Positions 51,401-61,740 of a stretch of DNA of 64,000 nt are shown in pieces. Within the stretch, counting starts at the first letter, position 1. The number at the start of each line of letters is the position of its first letter. The notes below the pieces were generated by a model that saw only the letters and a program-made list of their open reading frames with translations, searched no databases and was not told the DNA's origin. Both the position numbers and the translations under genes were made by a program. Location: positions 54,742,602 through 54,806,601 of the forward strand of contig CM067085.1 of NCBI GenBank assembly GCA_034008185.1. The letters are read 5' to 3'. The stretch is from Gorsachius magnificus (Eukaryota; Chordata; Aves; Pelecaniformes; Ardeidae).

Positions 51401-54400
51401 TACAAGAACATAAGGTTGCAACTAGCTCATTCTAAAACCTCAAAAGACATCTAAAACAGATTTTTGAGATCTAAAACACTCCTCTAATAGACTGGATGGG
51501 ATTTGCAAAAGCACCCAGCATGTGTCTAAAACTCCAGCTGAAGTCTGTTTTATAATGCCTGAGAGGGGACTTCAGCCAGTGCTGAGGATTTCTGATGACC
51601 CCATCTGAACAGCAGCATCACTGAAATGCTAAATGACAATGAAGGGTTCAGTCAACAAGTTCTATGACAATTTCTACAACTACATTTTTCCTTCAGAACA
51701 AGCCTATTTTCTGGAGCTACACAACGCCCAAATATGTGGGATGGAAGAGCAAACCACTGCCTACTCTATACAGCCTTCCCTCTGCATGCTTAGAGGGTGG
51801 GTAGGGCTCACCTTTGAATCCGCAGTACTGTCCTTCCCTGAACATCTGCACTATTTTTCACATGTTGCATCTCAATAGACATGGATGGGAAGGCTTTGAC
51901 TGGGACAACGTATTATCCATTCTGCAAATCCCACAGGGGATTAATTCCATAGGCAATATTACTTTTGCCTACATGGCTGGGTTGGAATCACAACTGAGCT
52001 AGAACATTAAACAATATCCTGAAATCCGGATTTCCTCATAGTTATCATCCTTCCTGAGGACTCCCAGGCTCTGCTTCAACCCAGGAATCCCTTTCTCCTT
52101 CTACTGCCCTTACTTTTGTTCTCCCAAACCAGATGAGCGATATGGCTCATTTCAGGCAGACATCTACGCAAAACAAACTTGAAGATATTAAATTCAAGTC
52201 CTCGTTTGACTGGCTATGTCAGAAATTTGTTCCTAAGCATAAGTAACAGATTACAAAGCTTAATCAAATAACCTGGTATCTCCCTTAAACGGGAGAAATG
52301 GGAAGAGACTGAAGAAGAGATGCCTCTGAATAGGACCACAGGAGCTCTGACTAAGCAGAATTCAGTTCTCACCAGTAGCTGGTGATGAATGTTGATGATT
52401 TGCAAAGACATTAGAAGGATTTCCACAAATAAAAAGCATACAAGTATAAAACTTGTAAAAAGTACTGGACCTGGACAATTTATCTTGATCTAGAGCCCAA
52501 TGTGGTAGTAAAAGTACTGTATATGTAGTCAATAAATAGATTTATATTATCACAAGGACAGAAAACAAGTGTTGAACCAGAAATACCAGTTTGGACTCTT
52601 ATCTATTTGGTAATTGGTAATTCTGTTTAAATAAGGCACAAATATTAGCCTTTTCAAGAGATCACTGATAGTAAGTGGAAGATTCTGTAATATTACAGAC
52701 TTAAAAATGTACCTACAGTTAAATTCAACACAGATATAAGACTGAGTTATTTTTGAACACATACAAGGTTCAAAACCAAAAAAGACATGCTATTCAATGA
52801 CTGTAAACATTCTATGGGCTTTATAAATAGTAAGGAAAGAATGTGGCAGAAGCACAGTAACTAGCATTTTGATGGCAACTGAAATAAAAATAATTCTACA
52901 TTGAATTTTACCTTCCATCTTTTAGCTTAGCTGTTTACTTCTTTTCAGCCTGCATTTTCACTCAGTGAAACAGTGAATTATTACCACAATGATTCGATTT
53001 TGAAAGATTCCACTATCATAGTTTCAATTTTATGATCCTTATAATAACCAGAAGAATATTAGCAGCCTCACACGGCTTCCATATTTTTCCCACACAGGTG
53101 AGAATGGGACAATCTATGTGATAATAGGAGTTCAGTGCCTAACTCTCATGTAAAGCAAGTAAGATTTATTCCATCAGAGAGTCATTTCTGAAAACCATTG
53201 TCTGGCAGCATTCCTGTACTTATATGTGTTTAACGGTTTTGAAAGTAACAATAGCCATAATTTCTACATTTTTTCTATTTTTCCCCTTAAGACATTAATT
53301 ATTATCTTTAATACACGAAGAAAATAAAACATCATCTTAAATGGAACTGTGGACAGAAATATCATTTCAGACACAGAGGAAAAGGAAAGGTGAAGCTTGA
53401 AATTCTCATCAACAGACTGCGAAGACACGAATGAGAACAAGCGAGAAGCACTACAAAAACACAGACCCATGTGTTGCCCATCTTCTCTTAGACGCACTTA
53501 GCAGCATGACTTTTGGGTAATGTTTAGTACCAGCAAATGAGAGGAATGCCCTCTACCAAGCCATTAATACCACCACTAAACAAGTATGCATGAGGTTGTC
53601 CTGCAGCTTTCTCATTTGAACAACACCTGAGCCACACGGTCTGACTCACCTGGAAAGGTTACAGCTAACAATTTAAGTAATTTTTATGATACTCTTGATT
53701 TTAATAGTGCAAAATATTTTTATTTAAAAAGAAAAAAAAATCCACTTCCAGCTTACATACCATGTTGATACACAAGAGGAAACCAACTGATAGAGAAATA
53801 CTTCAGAGTACAGACCTCCAAACATACCACCTCTAACTCTGGAATACTGAGGTTTCTGCAGCAATGTAGATTGCAGATGCTCTCAGGAATGCTCATGCTC
53901 TAATCAGCCTCAAATATTTCTGTAAATTTGCACTTTTACAATGTTTTACCTTCATTGCGCTGATTAAAAAAAAAAAAATTCTGGAGGCTTATCCTCAGTG
54001 GCAAGTATTGGCCCTGCCCTTCTCATTCTGGAACAAGCTGAAACTTCTGCATTAACAAAACCAAGGCCTCACTCTACTGCATCTCTTTGGTAAGGCATCA
54101 AACATTGCCTCTGTAATGATATGGATCCATTCCCTTAGGTCAACTGCCTTGTAATAAAGCAGCCCAAACCCCTCTTTTCCATTTGTGTTAGCTAGAAGAA
54201 AAATTCATTCATGAATCTCAGTGTGGCAACTAAACCTTGCTACAAACTACTATTAAGATATTAAAGCACAATGTGATCCAAATACTGACCTCATGAACAT
54301 GCTCACTCAGGCCTACACTGAGACTAAGACTAACCATTAGTGCCACAGAGGGAAAGAAAGAAAAAAGTTTTCTGACAGAAGTTCAGAAGAGCGTTCTTCT

Positions 54401-55872
54401 CAGGCACAGTCCATTTTATACCCATGTGTTACTTCTGCCAACTGCGTCACAAATATCCTTCAAAGCTGACAATTCCAATCTGCCAAAACTTATTTCATGC
54501 CTGTCCTGAGCTATCGTGGAGGACAATGTATGTATGGTAAAGTGGAAAAGAAAAGGGGAAGAAAATTAAAAACTAAAAAAAAAAAAAAAAAAAGGAAAGA
54601 GCTGCTCCATATAGCAGGGAAAATTTTCAGACTTCAAATATCCAAATATTCCCCAGGAATGCCGCCAGAAGGAGGACAAATGCTTGTTCTCAATACGATA
54701 TACATCAAGTCCATTTATTCTCCTTCGCTGAATTTAGAAAGAGATTTTTGGTTGTTCAGCTTGGCTAGAATGAGAGTTGGATATATGCAGCCTCAAGCTG
54801 AATCTGTAATTTTAGTTTTCTAGTGTTACAGGTAATTTTCAGTCATGACTCTCTAATAATTTAACTAAGTATGACTTCTACATAACAGTAATTCAATCTA
54901 CCTTCCCAAAGGTAGCTGCTAAAAATAGAAAGAAAATAATTCAGAAGAGGCACAAATTAGCTTTCAAACACTATTAAACTGTTGAAAATAAAAAATGATA
55001 GAAATCTATCAATTCCACTTACACTTTCCTTTCTGAAAATTTTTAGATGAAATAGTCTACCTAGGGAAATCAGATAATATGTCTTTAAAGTGTCTTAGTT
55101 GTAAACAGAAGTTAATAAATGTCACATTATAATTCAGCACTTCATGTACTTTACAGAAGAGGGAAAAGCATGCACTACCCTTTTGAAGTCTGGAAGACTG
55201 GGCCACAGTTTTAGTTTGGAGTATGTTCCAAGTTATATTCGCAAGAAATTCCTTAATCTAAAAAAAGGTTCCTTCCTCCCCCGCCCCCCTCCCCCCCCCG
55301 ACTTTGTTGAAGCAAATTCTTGCCATGGAAAATCATTATTGCTGTTTTGTAGATTTGCATTCATCTTCTAAGATAGTTAAACCTCTTCTCAAAAGATTAA
55401 GGCAATTATTACTCATTACAAATATTAACATTTGTACATTTCAGACAAATCAGATTGCTTGGTTCATTTCATGCGTAATAGGATTAATATAGTACCTTCA
55501 AAACCTGGTTACCTGTTAGGTGATACCTTTCCTACTGCTTAGAGGAAGCAAATGCTAGGAAGCACCATACACCTGCTGTATTTTTAACACAGAGACTAAC
55601 TAGTACCTGACTTAAGAGTGCATTCGTATATTTAGTTCCATTTTGTGGACCCAACTGCAGCAAACAAATGAACTGGGTAAACATAGAAGCGGATGTCCTA
55701 ATGGCAGAAAATGTATACTCAAGTGAAGAGAATTATTTTTATAATCAAAGATATGAAGATCTCTTATTCCTTTTTCATCTTTTGGTTATCATGGTATATG
55801 GAGTTATATGGAGTCCTGAGTAGCCTCCCTTTAACTTCTGATGGGAGTCAAGTTTCTCTTCTCATACTTAAC
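48421..55872 (-). other. DENND1B: Intergenic DNA and probable DENND1B 3' untranslated region
   Basis: About 7.5 kb with no recognised gene. The part nearest 55,872 must be DENND1B 3' UTR because the stop codon is at 55,873-55,875 on the minus strand. How far it extends cannot be told, as many TTTATT words (AATAAA on the minus strand), such as at 54,714-54,719, could serve as poly(A) signals. A C-rich tract at 55,272-55,299 is G-rich in the transcript sense. An A-run lies at 54,577-54,594. The block from about 50.3 to 52.0 kb is less AT-rich and has several overlapping short plus-strand frames, but I cannot assign it to any family. Confidence 0.6.
55272..55299 (-). repeat. C-rich/G-rich tract, G-quadruplex-prone on the DENND1B sense strand
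   Basis: The plus strand has three to four C-runs of 5-10 separated by single G or T. On the minus (DENND1B transcript) strand this gives consecutive G-runs with one-base loops, about 575 nt after the stop codon. Confidence 0.75.
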
Positions 55873-56424
55873 TTATGTTTTATTTCCACTGCTACTGCTG
55901 GATAAGCTATCCTTTGAAATATTTAAACCATAGTGAAAAGCAGAACTCAGTTTACATAATGACACCACTTCTTGAAGAAGCCCACCCTCTTCTGGAGTTT
56001 CATTTCCTTTCTTCCCATCTTTCTCCCAAGGGACCAGAATGGATGGATGTTGAGCAAGACTTGCTGGGAGTTGATCTCCTGAGGTATTGCTTAGTGTTTC
56101 ATTCTGCTTTGCATGCTTAGAGGAAGAATAGCCTGTTTTGAAACTTTCTAGAGAAGCAAACTGGGCACTTGATCGTACTGGAGAAGGGGATGTCATACTA
56201 GTGGTGTCCATCTTGTCAGTAATAAAGGTTTTGTCACTACTTTCTTCTTCCAGCCTTGAGAGAGATTCTCTATGGCCACCAGAAGAAACTTGCTTCCTTG
56301 GTGATGGAGGAAGCTGCTTCCCATGGAGGACACTGTCATCCTGACCGAGGTTCCACTCTGCTTGATCATTAGCACTGCTGCAGAGCAGGGTAAGGTTGCT
56401 CTCACTAGGTGCATTCGACTTGTT
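55873..56424 (-). CDS. DENND1B: DENND1B final coding exon, C-terminal region
   Basis: On the minus strand the acceptor TTCTTTCTCTCAG is followed by the phase-0 frame NKSNAPSESNLTLLC, running to TAA at 55,873-55,875. It encodes 183 residues, mostly polar and serine-rich, with a proline/basic patch LPPSPRKQVSSGG, HPSILVPWEKDGKK and LLQEVVSLCKLSS, ending SSSSSGNKT. These blocks match what I remember of the human DENND1B C-terminus (NKSNAPSE, EWNLGQDDS, PPSPRK, VPWEKEGK, LLHEVVSLC). DENND1B (connecdenn 2) is a guanine-nucleotide exchange factor for Rab35 acting in clathrin/endosomal traffic. The catalytic DENN module is encoded further upstream, outside the window, and this disordered tail holds protein-interaction sites in the family. 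The ATG upstream in the same frame (56,475) lies in the intron and is not a start. Confidence 0.93.
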   Translation of the reverse strand, partial: NKSNAPSESNLTLLCSSANDQAEWNLGQDDSVLHGKQLPPSPRKQVSSGGHRESLSRLEEESSDKTFITDKMDTTSMTSPSPVRSSAQFASLESFKTGYSSSKHAKQNETLSNTSGDQLPASLAQHPSILVPWEKDGKKGNETPEEGGLLQEVVSLCKLSSAFHYGLNISKDSLSSSSSGNKT

Positions 56425-57638
56425 CTGAGAGAAAGAACATGTGTTTGTAGTTAATATCACAAGAAATGTCTCCACACTGGCACCTCTGAAAGAAAAATAC
56501 TGTAATGGACTTTGTGTGTTCCTAAATTATAGATCCCCTTTGGGGTTTGATGTTACAAACCAACAATCCCAGAAACAATATAAGATCAATTGGTTTTACA
56601 CTTCCTCGTCAGAGCACTCTGTCTCTTATCCAAAGGATCGCCTTTTGCAGAGAGGAAGGATTTCTGTCTGCCCTACCCATTCAGTCTTTGCACAAGCAGT
56701 TTTGACAATGCACAAAGACACACTTTGCTGGTTTGTGCCCATAATATGAGAAGGAGCTGGACTAAAACTAAAACCAGATGGCATTTCCTCTTTGCTTCAG
56801 TAATTGATTATACCAACTTTCAATATCAAATTTTTTTTGCCAAACAAACAAAAATGGGCATTTTATTAATGTGACCCCTGTGTGACACTCATAATACAAA
56901 ATTTTACAAGCTTTTTAAACATTTACATCAGGATTTGCTGTTCCAGTAACGAATTTTCTCCTACAAGACTTCTTTCAGCAAAAGTAAATGTTGACAGCTG
57001 GTATGAGCTGGAATTCAAAAACACTAACATTTTTTTGGCTAACATCACAGCATTGACATGGTGAGGGTTTTAAAGTTGTAGGCAAGCAGTTTGTTTACAC
57101 TACAGGTCCTGTGCAACAACCTAAAAAAGGATCAAGCAGCCCTCTTAGCAAGCTCTGGAACACTATTCTAGCAGTGTTTCAGGTGCAATTACCACATGGA
57201 TCCCAAGACTTAATAAAAATGGAAACACCACCATGTCACTATGACTAGTTGAAGGATGCAAGGTGAAAACTGAAATAAATACCTTCTAAACCACATTAAA
57301 AAAGACTAAAACCAGCTCTGGGAATACCAGATTGAACAGCTAAATATAACGTTAAACTATTTGATTAGGTACATTATTATTATTCACAGCTCTATATGGT
57401 TACTGTTATAAGGGAAAAATACTGTTCCAAGATGACTCGGTAAACTGGACAAAGGTGTAACCAATCTCTTGGCTGGTGAAAAACCGCCATGTAGTGGCCA
57501 GCATGGATGTACTGTTACATAGCCCTAGGAAGACAAACTAGCAATTCTAAGGACTATGCTGCAGTGTCTGAGCTGCATGGTGTTGATTCCACTATAAAGG
57601 GACCGGACTTGTTTTTCAAATGAAAGCAAAAGACTAAC
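56425..57638 (-). other. DENND1B: DENND1B last intron
   Basis: A 1.2-kb intron read on the minus strand from GTTAGT (57,638-57,633) to CTCTCAG at 56,425. It has ordinary AT-rich content with no repeat family or other exon recognised. Confidence 0.85.
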
Positions 57639-57855
57639 CGCAGCCTTGTAATCAATGTCATCCATTGACCGAAAGAAATCCAGGCTCTTTGCTCCTGAGA
57701 GCTTTCCTTGATCTGAACTGTGTGTGCTCAGCGTGTCCAAAATCTCCCCAAGCAAGTCCATTTCTCCTTGATGCTGAGGAGTTATTCCAGTTTCACCAGA
57801 ATCATCACTATCATAAAAGTAAGCAGAAGCTTCTTCACTGTCTTCTGATGATAAC
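57639..57855 (-). CDS. DENND1B: DENND1B coding exon, acidic serine-rich linker
   Basis: A 217-bp minus-strand exon. Its first base G completes the AA|G lysine codon of the preceding exon, after the acceptor TTGTTTTCAG. It encodes LSSEDSEEASAYFYDSDDSG, then EMDLLGEILDTLSTHSSDQG and KSLDFFRSMDDIDYKAA, and ends in phase 0 at GCG|GTTAGT. It is strongly acidic and serine-rich, consistent with a disordered, phosphorylatable segment of the C-terminal tail. The join to the last exon gives DIDYKAA/NKSNAPSE, the same spacing as the human protein as I recall it, which supports the unusual GTTAGT donor. The open frame continues about 37 codons into the intron with no recognisable features. Confidence 0.92.
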
Positions 57856-59036
57856 CTGAAAACAAAAGCTCCTCCATCAGCTAGGAACATAAAAGTCATT
57901 TTATTACAGCCACTTCTGAAAATAAGTAGGAGAATGCATTCCAAGACTTTTGAAAGGGAACATAAACCTGAAACTTCTTTCTACTCAAGATGTATGATAT
58001 CTATGGAGATGCAGTTACTATTAGCTGGTTTTCCTGTCTCCTGGTTCTTCCCCAACCACTGTAACTGTTATTTCAAGTCGCCCTTAATATGACTTCTCAA
58101 ATCTTCCTTCAAAATTTTACAACTATTCCAAAATCGGGTCCTCTTTTCCCTTGTGTACACCTTGTATTTATGTCAGTGTTGTTACACCTCTCCAGCTGAC
58201 CTAGCCACTTCCTTTGTTCTAGTGGCAAGACTCTCATACTGCAGCTCTTCTTCTGTCATTTGACCAGATTTACGGGAGTGCTGCCTATCTGCAAGGAGAA
58301 CCGGTGCTTTTGTCTCTTACTTTTCTCTTTCATTCATTGCAATGCCATTACCTCTGACTCCCATAATACTGCAGCCTTTGCCTATCTCTGTCTATCCATA
58401 ATACTACTACAAAGGATATTTCCACGGCTTACTGTTTTGATATCCTTTGAACACTTCAGTTGCTCCCTCTTCCCTATTGCATCATGGCTTAAGCTGCTTG
58501 ACTTTGCTTTCAAGGTCCTTCATGGTTTATATCTGCATGTTCATTATCAAAAATAATCTCCTGAATTCAATCAGAGAATGCCCCAATGCAGCTTAAGCCT
58601 AAACTTATGATTTTCCTTTAATTCACACATAGGAAGACCTGGATACAAAACTCACAAAGCAGTATTTCTCTTTCAGACTCTTCAGAAAACTTTCCATTGT
58701 CATGACCACAACACAAAACTTAAGAGAATAGATTAGCTGTGATCACCACGTTGACAAACATTATTTTGCTGCTTCTTTGTGTATGTAGTCTATATCTTGA
58801 GTCTGTGAAGACTGAGGATTATGTCAAGCTGTTCTAGGTGCTATAAATAATGAAAAGATAAAATAGCCATTCCTTCTTTTTAAAAGCAGATTTAAATCTA
58901 AACTGCCTGACACCATCCGGATCAAGAATCAAGCTAGCAGCCTGAACAGGAGAAAAATGGATCACTTCAACTTTTCTGAATAACACTAGTTACCCTTTCT
59001 CCCATACACACATATACATCCAAACAGGCTTCTTAC
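57856..59036 (-). other. DENND1B: DENND1B intron
   Basis: A 1.2-kb intron between the donor GTAAGA (59,036-59,031 on the minus strand) and the acceptor ending at 57,856. I recognise no repeats or extra exons. The plus-strand frame of 98 codons at 58,260 is of random composition. Confidence 0.85.
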
Positions 59037-59116
59037 TTGCTTGTTCTCTCCATTTCATCATCATAGTCTTCATCCAAGGCAAAATCCTGGTTACTGAGAC
59101 GCTGGTTGAAACGAGT
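59037..59116 (-). CDS. DENND1B: DENND1B coding exon, short acidic segment
   Basis: An 80-bp minus-strand exon between the acceptor TTCTCCAG and donor CAA|GTAAGA. The frame that joins correctly to the next exon reads TRFNQRLSNQDFALDED and then YDDEMERTSK, with the final lysine codon split AA|G across the intron. The phases (0 in, 2 out) agree with the following exon. The exon is too short to show as a frame of its own and was found by following the phase upstream. It belongs to the region between the DENN module and the disordered tail. I recognise no catalytic residues in it. Confidence 0.9.
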
Positions 59117-59856
59117 CTGGAGAACAGAAAATTAACACTATAATTTTTGTTTATTGTTACTATTTCAGCATTACTTATTTGGAGACTAGCTGCTGTTTTA
59201 CTCATTAAGACTTCCTGAGCACTTGATGAGGAAAACCACATATCAATCAAGTCTTCTAAAGGTTGTTATAAGAGGATGTGAAGTCTTCAAGCATTGCCAA
59301 TTAAAGAGCAAGAGAATAATTTTTCTTCATGGCCTGTGCCTTATTATCTATGCAAAACCTTGATTAGCAGAAGACTGGCTATTGGAGGAAAAGCATCACT
59401 CAAGTCTACTACCTACCCTTTCTTGCAAGCATATCACAAAAAGCACTGTGGTTTACTACTTTCTGATAGAAATATTTGCCAAGTTTTGGTTGATGTGGTC
59501 TACTTAGCATGAAGAAAAACGGATTTTTGAAGTAGCCAATAGAAAGATGTCAGGAGTCTCTTTTCATAGCTATGTTTATGTTAGGGTGTTAGAACTGCAG
59601 AGTAAGCAGCATGCCAGCTCAAAAACTGTGCACTAAGAATGTGTTTGTGTAGAATAATTTACTGTAAATTACAGTCAACTCAAAGTTAGCATATACTCAG
59701 AGCATCCCATGGGGAGCTTGTGTAGCATAGCTGATGTGCTGTAAATTCACATACCATCATACTGAGTACTCACTAACCTGTTCTATCACATTATTATTTA
59801 GCAAGCAGAACCAGGCTACCAATTTCTACAATACTTGAAAGAAAGTCTTTATCTTC
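59117..59856 (-). other. DENND1B: DENND1B intron, proximal part
   Basis: Intron sequence upstream of the 80-bp exon. It is AT-rich and I recognise nothing in it. Confidence 0.75.
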
Positions 59857-60907
59857 ATAGAATCATAGAATGGTTTGGGTTGGAAGGGACCTCAAAGATC
59901 ATCTAGTTCCAACCCCCCTGCCATTGACAGGGACACCTTCCACCAGACCGGGTTGCTCAAAGCCCCATCCAGTCTGGCCTTCCAGGGACGGGGCATCCAC
60001 AAGTTCTCTGGGCAACCTGTTCCAGTGGCTCACCACCCTCATAGTGAAGAATTTCTTCCTTATATCTAATCTGTGTATACTCTCTTTCAGTTTAAAGCCA
60101 TTACCCCATGTCCTATCCCCAACATGCCCTTGTAAAAGTCCCTCTTCAGGTTTCTTGTAGGCCCCCTTCAGGTAACTGGAAGGCTACTGTAAGGTTTCCC
60201 CAGAGCCTTCTCTTCTCCAGGCTGAACAATCCCAACCCCTTCAGCCTGTCTTCACAGGAGAGGTGCTCCAGCCCTCTGATAATCTTCATAACCCTCCTCT
60301 GGACTCAATCCAACAGGTCCACGTCCTTCTTATGTTGGGGGCTCCAGAACCAAATGCAGTAGTCCAGGTGGGTTCTCACAACAGCAGAGCAGAGGGGCAG
60401 AATCACCTCCCTCAACCTGCTGGTCACAATTCTTTTGATGCATCCCAGGATGTAGTTGGCTTTCTGTGCAGCAAGCACACATTGCCAGGTCATGTTGAGC
60501 TTCTCATCAAGCAACACCCCCAAGTCTTTCTCCTCATGCTTGCTATCAATCCATTCTCCGCCCTGCCTGTATTTGTGCTTGGAATTGCCCTGACCCATAT
60601 GCAGGACATTGCCCTTGGCCTTGTTGAACTTCATGAAGTTTGCATGGGCCCCCTCTCAAGCCTGTCAAGGTTCCTCTGGATGGCATGCCTTCCCTTAGGC
60701 ATGTCAACGGCGCCACACAGCTTGGTGTCATTGGCAAACTTACTGAGAGTGCACCCAATCCCACTGTCCATGTTGCCAACAAAGATGTTAAACAGCACCA
60801 GTCTCAATACCAGCCCCTGAGGAATGCCGCTCATCACTGGTCTCCACTTGGACATCGAGCCATTGACCACAACTCTTTGAGTGCAACCATCCAGCCAATT
60901 CTTTATC
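59857..60907 (-). mobile_element. CR1 retrotransposon, 3' portion (outer element of a nested pair)
   Basis: The element is in minus orientation, with its 3' end at the left (CATAGAATCATAGAATGGTT, then GGAAGGGACCTCAAAGATCA). Minus-strand frames show reverse transcriptase from IKNWLDGC and SGIPQGLV through KFANDTKL to the C-terminal HLDYCIWFWSPQHKKDV. The catalytic motif reads FAND instead of FADD, so the copy is dead, and the frame is broken around 60,634. The coding similarity stops abruptly at 60,905-60,907, where a second CR1 begins, and resumes at 61,594 on the far side. Confidence 0.92.
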
Positions 60908-61593
60908 ATAGAATCACGTGGTTGAAAAAGACCTTTAAGATCATCAAGTCCAACCTACCTGTCCACTACTAAACAATATCTCTAAGCACCACGTCTTATT
61001 TACCTCCACAGGGATGGGGATTTGACCACTTCCCTGGGTAGCCCATTGCAGTGCCTGATAACCCTTTCAGTGAAGAAATTTTTCATAATATCTAATTTAA
61101 ACCTCCCCTGGTGCAACTTGAGGCCATTTCCTCTTGTCCTATCAGTTGTTACTTGGGAGAAGAGACCAACACCCACCTCGCTACAGCCTCCTCTCAGGTA
61201 GTTGTAGAGGCCAATAAGGTCTCCCCTCAGCCTCCCCTTTTCCAAACTAGAAACCCCAGTTCCCTCAGCTGCTCCTCATAAGACTTGTTCTCTAGACTCC
61301 TCACCAGCTTTGTGGCTCTCCTCTGGGCACACTCCAGCACCTCAATGTCTTTCTTGTAGTGAGGGGCCCAATACTGAACACAGTATTTGAGGTGCGGCCT
61401 CACCAGTGCGGAGTACAGGGTCAAGATCACTTCCCTACTCCTGCTGGTCACACTACCTCTGATACAAGCCAGGATGCCATTGGCTGCCTTGGCCACCTGG
61501 GCACACTGCTGGCTCATATTCATTCGGCTGTCGACCAGTACCCTCTCTGCCAAGCAGCTTTCCAGCCACTCATCCCCAAGCCTGTAGCACTGC
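60908..61593 (-). mobile_element. Second CR1, inserted into the first (inner element)
   Basis: The element is in minus orientation with its 3' end at the left (ATAGAATCACGTGGTTGAAA, then ATCATCAAGTCCAACCTACC). It contains the 3' UTR and a short C-terminal part of the reverse transcriptase (for example [20 protein letters not shown] and [12 protein letters not shown]). It is 5'-truncated at about 61,593. The trinucleotide ATC occurs at both borders (60,905-60,907 and 61,594-61,596), and removing the element together with one ATC brings the two halves of the outer CR1 back into register. It belongs to a different CR1 subfamily from the outer copy. Confidence 0.85.
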
Positions 61594-61740
61594 ATCCACC
61601 AAGTGGTCCATCATCATATCCATGTGCCTCCAATTTAGAGACAAGGACGTAATGCGGAACCAGTGTCAAATGTTTTGCATAAGTCCAAGTACATTCAAGT
61701 CAGGAATTTTAGTCCCTTGTGCTTCACAAATTACTGTCTT
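61594..61740 (-). mobile_element. CR1, 5' portion of the outer element (separated by the inner insertion)
   Basis: The plus strand, ATCCACCAAGTGGTCCATCA and then CTCCAATTTAGAGACAAGGA, is the CR1 stretch that normally lies just upstream of the block ending at 60,907. Minus-strand reading gives the reverse transcriptase motif region YLDLCKTFDT with a frameshift, followed by [12 protein letters not shown]. The similarity fades towards 61,740; the right border is approximate. Confidence 0.75.

Noticed and set aside
58990..59250. 86-codon minus-strand frame across the short DENND1B exon
   Set aside because: Wrong phase. The frame that joins the neighbouring exon (AA|G split lysine) is different and gives the acidic DENND1B segment.
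60263..60820. 185-codon plus-strand open frame in a DENND1B intron
   Set aside because: Antisense shadow of the outer CR1 reverse transcriptase.
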